Source: Bacillota bacterium
GTDB lineage: Bacteria; Bacillota; Clostridia; Christensenellales; UBA1242
Assembly: GCA_009780625.1 (NCBI GenBank)
Contig: WQZR01000053.1
Coordinates: 1 to 6,780 of the forward strand
Reading direction: 5' to 3'
Length of the DNA stretch: 6,780 bases
The notes under the pieces were generated by a model, which made no database searches, was not told the DNA's origin, and saw nothing but the letters and a program-made list of their open reading frames with translations. Positions 1-4,921 of the stretch are shown in pieces. The stretch's first letter is position 1; each line of letters starts with the position of its first letter. Both the position numbers and the translations under genes were made by a program.

Positions 1-2301
1 AATGATTTAGAAGAAAAAGCAATTAAACTTTTGGAAAACGAAGCAGTGCGTGCAGAAATCAAAAATAAATACACTCATATTTTTGTTGATGAATATCAAG
101 ATATCAACAGCATGCAAAACACAATATTGGAAAGATGTCAAAAGTTAGACAATATGTTTTTTGTTGGCGATGTGAAGCAAAGCATCTATGGCTTTAGACG
201 TGCAAACCCACAGATTATTATTGAGAAACTTCTCGAATATAAAAAAGAAGAAAACGAAACTGATGAGGCAATTTTGCTTGAAGAAAACTTTAGAAGCAGA
301 AAAGAAATTCTGGAATTTGTAAACGACCTTTTCGAAGAAATTATGACCAAAGAAACCGCAGGAATTGACTATAAAGAAATAGGCATTTTGAGGGTTGGAA
401 AAGTTAGGGAAGACACAGGAGCGGTTAGAGTTCTTGCTATCGACCATCAAATTGAAAAAGGCGAAGAGGCAATTGACCCGATTAAGCCATATAAGGTTCT
501 AGATGCAAAAAATATCACAGACGATGAAGAACTTAAGAAAGCCGAAATGGAAGGTGTGTTGCTTGCTGAATGCATCGCAAAAGATTTAGCAAATAAAGAG
601 AACAGTCTTAAAGATATTTCAATTCTTGTCAGAAGTAAGTCTAAATACGTTAGAGATGTTTTGTCTGTTATTAAAAACAACGGAATCAAGGTTAGGCTGA
701 ACTTCAACGAAGATTTGCTTGAAAGCAAGGAAGCACTTTTCTTACATAATTTCTTGGTTCTTATAAACAACAGAGAGGAAGATATTCCTCTAATTTCTGT
801 TCTATCAAGTCCGTTGTATAAACTGAGTTTCAATGCAATTTCAAAAATAAAACTTGCAGGAGAAAAAGATTATAAAAAGCATTTCTTTGAAATCTTCTGG
901 AATGAAACAAACACTCATACTGCAAAGGAAAAACTTGAAGGGGACTTAAACTATTTCTACGAACTTTCTCAAAACATGGCGGTAAGCGATTTGGCACGCG
1001 CAGTTTCAAACTATTTTGAATACGAAGAAAACGCAAAACTGTTGAACTTTGATGTCTACAAAATTTCAAGATATCTAGAAGCATTGAAGAACCTAGATAA
1101 CCTAAGTCTGTTTGGTTATGTGAATCTAACAAGAAACGGAAAGCTTGAAAGCAAGGGTGGCGGTGAGGCAGACGACGATGCGATTTCTGTAAACACAATA
1201 CACTCATCTAAAGGTTTAGAATATCCAATTGTATATCTAATCAATGCAGACAAGACCTTCAATACTCAAGACACAAAAAAGAATCTTGTCATCAGCGAAA
1301 AAGACGGAATTGCAATCAATAACTATTTATCGTGGGACGACGACAACAAAAAGAACTTAAACAAAGAAATTATTAAAGACGAAACCATCAAAGCAAGTGT
1401 TGCTGAGGAAATTAGGCTGCTATATGTTGCTCTAACGAGGGCAGAAAAACAACTGACTGTTGTTGGCATGTTGCCAAAGCCAGACAAGAAAGAAGAAAGA
1501 AGTTTTATGGATTTAATTTTTTCAGTGAAAAAACTTAAAACAAAACCTGAAATTATTCCAGGTGAAAGTCTAACCAAGAACACAGAAACAAGAACAATCA
1601 ACAATCAACCGCTTATGCCGAGCAAGGCAGATGCCAAGGCTGTGGCAGAAACCAAAGCGCATATTGAAAAACTTGAGAAAAAAGAAAAACAAGAAGACAT
1701 AAAAAACAAATATGGCGTGACGGGCATTGTTGGCAATCAATATAGAAAAACAAAACAGAAAGCATTTAAACTTAAAGTGAGTGAAGATGAGATTTTAGAT
1801 AAAGAAAAATATAACAACGAAAATCATCAAGACATAGGAAATGCATATCACAGATTTTTGGAATTGTTTAACTTCAACACAGCAGACTATGTTGCAGAAA
1901 CAGAAAGAACACTTAAAGAACTGACGGTGGAGGAAAGAAGCAACATAGACAGGGCAGTGCTAGACAACATTCTTTCAAGTAAACTTATGGAGATTTTAAA
2001 ATCTGGAAAGCTTCTAAGAGAGCAAAGATTTATTGTAAGAGAAAAACACAAAGACATCTTTGAGACTTCGAATGCAGACAGCAAAGTTCTTGTTCAGGGT
2101 GTGGTGGATGCACTTGTTGTGACAGAAAAAGGATTTATTATAGTCGACTATAAATATTCTAAGAGTGGCAAAGCACAACTGATTAAAGACTATAAACCTC
2201 AACTCGAGTTCTATAAAAAGGCAGCAGAAAGAATTCTTAAGAAAAATTGCATTGGTTTATATCTTTTTAATATAAAAACAGCCGAAATTGTGGCTCTGTA
2301 G
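1..2301 (+). CDS. addA: ATP-dependent helicase/nuclease subunit AddA, 5'-truncated by the window edge
   Basis: AddA is the helicase-nuclease subunit of AddAB, which unwinds and resects double-strand DNA ends for RecA-dependent repair. The frame is open from base 1, giving 766 visible residues. UvrD/RecB-type superfamily 1 motifs appear in order: motif II VDEYQD (85-102), motif III GDVKQSIYGFRRA (166-204), motif IV ENFRSR (283-300), motif V HSSKGLEYPIVYL (1201-1239) and motif VI LLYVALTRA (1417-1443). After a charged linker (about 1560-1800) comes a RecB-family nuclease domain: GNAYH (1837-1851), GVVDALV with its Asp at 2107, DYK at 2146-2154 and QLEFY at 2200-2214. Motif I (Walker A) and Ia are missing only because the gene begins upstream; family members of about 1,200 residues imply roughly 400 more. 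The TTG at 31 is internal, since homology continues before it. The addB partner, usually adjacent, would be expected upstream. UvrD or PcrA is excluded by the C-terminal nuclease. Confidence 0.93.
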   Translation, partial: NDLEEKAIKLLENEAVRAEIKNKYTHIFVDEYQDINSMQNTILERCQKLDNMFFVGDVKQSIYGFRRANPQIIIEKLLEYKKEENETDEAILLEENFRSRKEILEFVNDLFEEIMTKETAGIDYKEIGILRVGKVREDTGAVRVLAIDHQIEKGEEAIDPIKPYKVLDAKNITDDEELKKAEMEGVLLAECIAKDLANKENSLKDISILVRSKSKYVRDVLSVIKNNGIKVRLNFNEDLLESKEALFLHNFLVLINNREEDIPLISVLSSPLYKLSFNAISKIKLAGEKDYKKHFFEIFWNETNTHTAKEKLEGDLNYFYELSQNMAVSDLARAVSNYFEYEENAKLLNFDVYKISRYLEALKNLDNLSLFGYVNLTRNGKLESKGGGEADDDAISVNTIHSSKGLEYPIVYLINADKTFNTQDTKKNLVISEKDGIAINNYLSWDDDNKKNLNKEIIKDETIKASVAEEIRLLYVALTRAEKQLTVVGMLPKPDKKEERSFMDLIFSVKKLKTKPEIIPGESLTKNTETRTINNQPLMPSKADAKAVAETKAHIEKLEKKEKQEDIKNKYGVTGIVGNQYRKTKQKAFKLKVSEDEILDKEKYNNENHQDIGNAYHRFLELFNFNTADYVAETERTLKELTVEERSNIDRAVLDNILSSKLMEILKSGKLLREQRFIVREKHKDIFETSNADSKVLVQGVVDALVVTEKGFIIVDYKYSKSGKAQLIKDYKPQLEFYKKAAERILKKNCIGLYLFNIKTAEIVAL

Positions 2302-2361
2302 AATGTTTTTGTTCAAAATGTAAAACGTTTTTTTGAGAATATATGTTATTATATTAATAAC

Positions 2362-2370
2362 TGGTATAGT
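2362..2370 (+). promoter_or_regulatory. Extended -10 promoter for the 411-residue membrane protein gene
   Basis: TGGTATAGT reads as an extended -10 element (TGN plus TATAGT, five of six matches to TATAAT). There is no convincing -35 at 16-18 bases upstream, which extended -10 promoters can tolerate. The TTGAGA at 2333-2338 is too far away (26-base spacer). Transcription would start near 2376-2377, giving a leader of about 13 bases that contains the Shine-Dalgarno at 2379-2384. It would let this gene be expressed independently of addA. Confidence 0.5.
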
Positions 2371-2378
2371 AGTTTTTT

Positions 2379-2384
2379 GGAGAG
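2379..2384 (+). promoter_or_regulatory. Ribosome binding site fixing the start at 2390
   Basis: GGAGAG lies 5 bases before the ATG at 2390. It favours this start over the in-frame ATG at 2333, whose 19 extra residues would be encoded by the A/T-rich stretch holding the likely promoter. Confidence 0.7.
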
Positions 2385-2389
2385 TAAAA

Positions 2390-3625
2390 ATGAAAGATAT
2401 AGTTACACAAACTCCTATGAAAGAAATTTTGGAGTTTACAGCAAAAATCTCAGAATGGATTGTTGAACCGCTTATTGAAGTTTGGGCATATTTGAACCCT
2501 GGCTTTATTTTCTTAATTCTTGCATCATGCGTTTTTGGATGGTTTCTTCTAAACGTTCTAACGGTTCTTGTTAAAGAAAAAAGCAGAATGTATCGCCTTG
2601 TGAAAAATCTGAACAACCAAGCAGAACTTCAACTTATGCAGCCAAAAGACATAAACGCTTTCACAAAAGAATTTCACGCTTCGCTTAAAAATAAAGGTGG
2701 AAGAATAGGTTTGCTTTATAAGCACTTTATGAAAAACCCAGAGATTGCAACAATCAGTGGAATCTTTACAAACCCAATGCTTACAAACGGGCTTTCAAGA
2801 GCAAAGAACTTTATGCCTCTTGTTGGTGGCATGCTGTGTATTGCAATGTTTGTTTTAGGTGGAAGTTTGCTTGCTGGATGGAACGCAATCAACGTTGTTT
2901 ATATGCTTATGCTTTTGGTTATTGCTTTGCTTCATGGCTTTGTTATAAATCTGATTAGAGGCGTGACTGACAGAAAACTTCCAGTTAAACTTGAAGAACT
3001 AGCAAACAACTTAGAAACAATATATAAAAACAGCCCAGATGCGTTTGAAAGATGCATCAGAGAAGAAGCTCTTTCAAAACCTCTTCTTGCAGGTGGAGTG
3101 AGAGCAGAACCAAAAAAAGACGAAAGCCAAATCACAATGGAAGAAGTGATTGTTAGGGAAGACCAAAAAGAAACTCTAATCAATTCAGACAACAGAGTGT
3201 ATGAGGAAAAAGGAAAACTATATATAGACCTGACAGAAGACGCTGTCAAAGACTATCAAATCGACAAAACGCACATCAAGGTTGAAGAAAGAACTGTGTT
3301 TGTTCCAGACGAACCAGCAATCAAAAAGAGCAATGTTGATGAAGTTTTAAATGAATTGAAAAAAGCACAAGAAATGGCTCAAGAAGTTTTGGAAAAAGAA
3401 GCAAAACAAAAAGAGCCGGTTGCTCCTGTTGTTCAACCAAAGAAAGTTGTGACTCCAACTCCAGCACCAGTTGCAAAACCTGTGGTGAAGAAGTCAGCAG
3501 TTCAACAACCTGTTAGACAAGAATATCCAAAGAAAAAGCCAATCAACACAGAAGAAAAGAGAAGAGACATAACAGAAGCACTAAGCGGACTGCTTGATGC
3601 AATGGACAAATATCACAACGGATAA
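2390..3625 (+). CDS. Three-TM membrane protein with ExbB/TolQ-like topology and a long cytoplasmic tail, function unknown
   Basis: I do not recognise this 411-residue protein. Hydrophobic segments lie at about residues 37-61, 142-163 and 166-190. The N-terminus (1-36) is net negative. The stretches after segment 1 (KEKSRMYR), before segment 2 (SRAKN) and after segment 3 (RGVTDRK) are basic, and the 2-3 turn is uncharged. This predicts N-out, an 80-residue cytoplasmic loop, a short outer hairpin and a cytoplasmic C-terminus, the layout of MotA/TolQ/ExbB proteins. The polar residues typical of ExbB helices 2 and 3 are not obvious (only His182 in segment 3), and no ExbD/TolR-like gene is nearby, so the link is weak. 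The tail has an acidic mixed region (240-310), a helix-prone Ala/Glu/Lys stretch (313-342), a Pro/Val/Lys-rich linker (343-385) and a final predicted helix (387-407). The gene has its own promoter, a good ribosome site and a terminator just after its stop. Confidence 0.8.
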   Translation: MKDIVTQTPMKEILEFTAKISEWIVEPLIEVWAYLNPGFIFLILASCVFGWFLLNVLTVLVKEKSRMYRLVKNLNNQAELQLMQPKDINAFTKEFHASLKNKGGRIGLLYKHFMKNPEIATISGIFTNPMLTNGLSRAKNFMPLVGGMLCIAMFVLGGSLLAGWNAINVVYMLMLLVIALLHGFVINLIRGVTDRKLPVKLEELANNLETIYKNSPDAFERCIREEALSKPLLAGGVRAEPKKDESQITMEEVIVREDQKETLINSDNRVYEEKGKLYIDLTEDAVKDYQIDKTHIKVEERTVFVPDEPAIKKSNVDEVLNELKKAQEMAQEVLEKEAKQKEPVAPVVQPKKVVTPTPAPVAKPVVKKSAVQQPVRQEYPKKKPINTEEKRRDITEALSGLLDAMDKYHNG

Positions 3626-3654
3626 AAAAACGCGGGTAACCGCGTTTTTGTTTT
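3626..3654. terminator. Bidirectional Rho-independent terminator between convergent genes
   Basis: A GC stem CGCGG (3631-3635) / CCGCG (3640-3644) with a GTAA loop is flanked by an A-run before it (from 3624) and T-runs after it (3645-3649 and 3651-3654). The A and T tracts can extend the stem. Read on either strand, the hairpin is followed by a T-tract, so it can end transcripts of the plus-strand gene stopping at 3625 and of the minus-strand genes ending at 3653. Confidence 0.9.
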
Positions 3655-3874
3655 AGTTAAACACAGGGTAGAGGAGTTCAAACAGCCAATATATCAAGAA
3701 CCCTAAACCAATAAGCGCAAGAATAAGAAGCGGCTTATTCACTTTTTTGAATGTTGTTGACCTCATAAACTTATAGAAGTGTTTCCAGCCAAACCAGAAA
3801 ACTCTAAATGGAAAATAAACAATTGCTCTAATTGCTTCAATGATTATTCCATTGTTTGTTTTCTTATTGCTCAT
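3653..3874 (-). CDS. Small 73-residue membrane protein, function unknown
   Basis: I do not recognise this protein. It has a polar N-terminus (residues 1-9), an aromatic and basic amphipathic stretch (about 10-45, rich in Phe, Trp, Tyr, Lys and Arg) and one strong hydrophobic segment at about 48-69 (PLLILALIGLGFLIYWLF), with only a few residues after it. Basic residues before the segment suggest a cytoplasmic N-terminus. The gene starts 23 bases after the lipid kinase stop on the same strand, with no terminator between them, and ends at the shared two-way terminator, so it is probably the last gene of a two-gene operon. There is no Shine-Dalgarno before the ATG; instead an extended -10 box lies 6 bases upstream. 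That it is a real gene rests on its filling the gap neatly, its coherent membrane protein composition and the signals at both ends. A function in lipid metabolism is only a guess from its neighbour. Confidence 0.72.
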   Translation of the reverse strand: MSNKKTNNGIIIEAIRAIVYFPFRVFWFGWKHFYKFMRSTTFKKVNKPLLILALIGLGFLIYWLFELLYPVFN

Positions 3875-3880
3875 ATAACA

Positions 3881-3889
3881 ATTCTATCA
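3881..3889 (-). promoter_or_regulatory. Extended -10 promoter predicting a leaderless mRNA for the 73-residue gene
   Basis: On the minus strand TGATAGAAT (TGN plus TAGAAT, five of six to consensus) ends 6 bases before the ATG at 3874, placing the expected transcription start at or next to the A of the ATG. A weak -35, TTCCAA, lies 16 bases upstream within the end of the lipid kinase gene. No Shine-Dalgarno is present in the 23-base gap. Confidence 0.5.
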
Positions 3890-3897
3890 CAAAATTT

Positions 3898-4779
3898 TTA
3901 TTTTGGAAGGTAAATGTTTAAACCGTTTTTTACAATAGATACGTCGAAAACAGAGTTTTCAACAAGTTCGCCGTCATAGTTTACTGTTTGTGTGTTGCCT
4001 TCTGTTAGAGTGTTTGAAACAACATTCTCAGCAAGATATCTTTCTACATATGGTTTGTCTATGTGTTTGCCTTTAATAAACCCAAGAAGTCTAAATGGAA
4101 TGAGGTATGGAGACATTCTTTTCATTGCAACAAAACTTATTTTGCCATCGTCTACCTTAGAATATGGGCTAACCATCATGTTTCCGCCAAAATATTTTCC
4201 GTTGCATGCTGCTGCAACGAAATATTCGTTTTCGTCTTTTTCAATTCCGTCTATATCAAATTGCATTTTTGTATATCTATATGTCAAAAGGGCTCTAATC
4301 AGAGCTTTATAGTAGTTAAATTTGCCAGCACTTTTATATCTGTTATATTTTTTTATAACGGCTATATCAATTCCGATGCTTATCGTGTTGATTGCTCTCT
4401 TGTCGCTTGTTTTTAGATAGTCAACTTCGCATATATTGTTTTGCATAATTTGCTTCATTGCAACAGAAGGTTTTGTGCTTATACCAACTGCTCTAGAAAA
4501 ATCGTTGCCTGTGCCACATGGAATGATTCCAATCTTAATTTTCTTTGGGTTTTCAAGTCCGTTTAGAACTTCATTGATGCTTCCATCTCCACCAACAATG
4601 ATAACGTTGTCTTCGCCTTTCTTTTCAAGCTCTCTTGCAATTTCGCCCATGTGTCCTTTATAGTGAGAATAAAAAAGTCGGAACATAATTTTGTTGTCCG
4701 TTAAGAAGTCTACCAGTTTATGTGTTGTTTTTCTTGCCTTGCCTTTTCCGGCAACGGGATTCATTAGAATGTTATACAT
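3898..4779 (-). CDS. Diacylglycerol kinase-family lipid kinase (YegS/BmrU/DgkB type)
   Basis: This family phosphorylates lipid hydroxyls, typically diacylglycerol to phosphatidic acid with ATP, feeding diacylglycerol back into phospholipid synthesis at the inner face of the membrane. The 293 residues match the usual family length of about 290-310. Visible motifs are NPVAGKGKA (residues 7-15), the nucleotide-binding GGDGSINEVLNG (63-74), GTGNDFSR (89-96), the second-domain stretch CNGKYFGGNMMVSP (192-205) followed by DDG (210-212), and YDGE (268-271), which carries the conserved C-terminal Asp-Gly-Glu. The ATG at 4779 is the only usable start: an in-frame stop lies 27 bases upstream and the next Met falls within the first beta strand. 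The nearest Shine-Dalgarno, AGGAG, lies an unusually long 16 bases before it. The gene is divergent from the tRNA nucleotidyltransferase and is followed closely by the 73-residue membrane protein. The exact lipid substrate cannot be read from the sequence. Confidence 0.93.
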   Translation of the reverse strand: MYNILMNPVAGKGKARKTTHKLVDFLTDNKIMFRLFYSHYKGHMGEIARELEKKGEDNVIIVGGDGSINEVLNGLENPKKIKIGIIPCGTGNDFSRAVGISTKPSVAMKQIMQNNICEVDYLKTSDKRAINTISIGIDIAVIKKYNRYKSAGKFNYYKALIRALLTYRYTKMQFDIDGIEKDENEYFVAAACNGKYFGGNMMVSPYSKVDDGKISFVAMKRMSPYLIPFRLLGFIKGKHIDKPYVERYLAENVVSNTLTEGNTQTVNYDGELVENSVFDVSIVKNGLNIYLPK

Positions 4780-4795
4780 TGTTTTGTGCTCGTTT

Positions 4796-4800
4796 CTCCT
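4796..4800 (-). promoter_or_regulatory. Distant Shine-Dalgarno for the lipid kinase
   Basis: AGGAG on the minus strand is separated from the ATG at 4779 by 16 bases, compared with a usual 5-9. No other start codon is in frame between them. It may act at reduced efficiency or be brought closer by leader folding. Confidence 0.4.
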
Positions 4801-4818
4801 GAGTTAGGTTATATTTTT

Positions 4819-4846
4819 ATTATATACTAAAAGAATAAAATAAAAA
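4819..4846 (-). promoter_or_regulatory. Promoter of the lipid kinase operon
   Basis: On the minus strand a perfect -10 TATAAT lies at 4824-4819. The -35 region is only a T-rich TTTTTA at 4846-4841, 16 bases away, so the -35 is weak. Transcription would start near 4812, leaving a leader of about 33 bases that includes AGGAG. Confidence 0.5.
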
Positions 4847-4863
4847 AGTTTTTGTGGGTGAAT

Positions 4864-4879
4864 AGTGCCAGTTGGCACT
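4864..4879. promoter_or_regulatory. Perfect 7-bp inverted repeat, candidate operator between divergent promoters
   Basis: AGTGCCA (4864-4870), GT, TGGCACT (4873-4879) form a perfect palindrome with a 2-base centre. It lies just upstream of the -35 of the tRNA nucleotidyltransferase promoter and about 60 bases before the expected lipid kinase start, so a bound dimeric regulator could touch both. Read as RNA on the plus strand it gives a 6-bp stem with an AGUU loop and then GUUUUAUU, so a weak terminator is the alternative, although no plus-strand gene ends here. Confidence 0.4.
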
Positions 4880-4885
4880 GTTTTA

Positions 4886-4915
4886 TTGCAAAAATACAAG
4901 GAAAAATGATACAAT
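4886..4915 (+). promoter_or_regulatory. Promoter predicting a leaderless mRNA for the tRNA nucleotidyltransferase
   Basis: A -35 TTGCAA (4886-4891, four of six to TTGACA) and an extended -10 TGATACAAT (4907-4915; hexamer TACAAT, five of six) are separated by 18 bases. The -10 ends 6 bases before the ATG at 4922, so transcription is expected at or beside the A of the start codon. The AAGGG between them is one base from the ATG, too close to be a working ribosome site. Confidence 0.65.
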
Positions 4916-4921
4916 AAGGGC

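Noticed and set aside
830..1207. Antisense open frame within addA (with similar ones at 145-450, 447-833, 1323-1604, 1887-2084 and 2014-2202)
   Set aside because: The encoded sequences are low-complexity Ser/Leu/Phe-rich, typical of the complement of Lys/Glu-rich coding DNA, and oppose a well-supported gene.
2312..2337. Weak hairpin TCAAAA / TTTTGA with T-run after addA, possible terminator
   Set aside because: The stem is only A/T-rich with a loop of about 13 bases; it is too unstable to call a Rho-independent terminator.
2333..2389. In-frame upstream ATG that would add 19 residues to the 411-residue membrane protein
   Set aside because: There is no ribosome site before it and the segment overlaps the likely promoter; the ATG at 2390 has GGAGAG at good spacing.
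2257..2616. Antisense open frame spanning the addA to membrane-protein junction
   Set aside because: It crosses two genes and a promoter region on the other strand, has no recognisable motif and no ribosome site that I could see.
3992..4416. Plus-strand open frames opposite the lipid kinase (3992-4312, 4063-4416, and 4436-4663)
   Set aside because: They overlap in different frames opposite conserved kinase motifs and show no protein features of their own.
4873..4890. Possible sigma-54 promoter: TGGCAC followed by TTGCA
   Set aside because: Both half-elements are present, but GG and GC are separated by 12 bases instead of the required 10, which puts them out of phase. The well-spaced -35/-10 pair downstream explains the TTGCA better.
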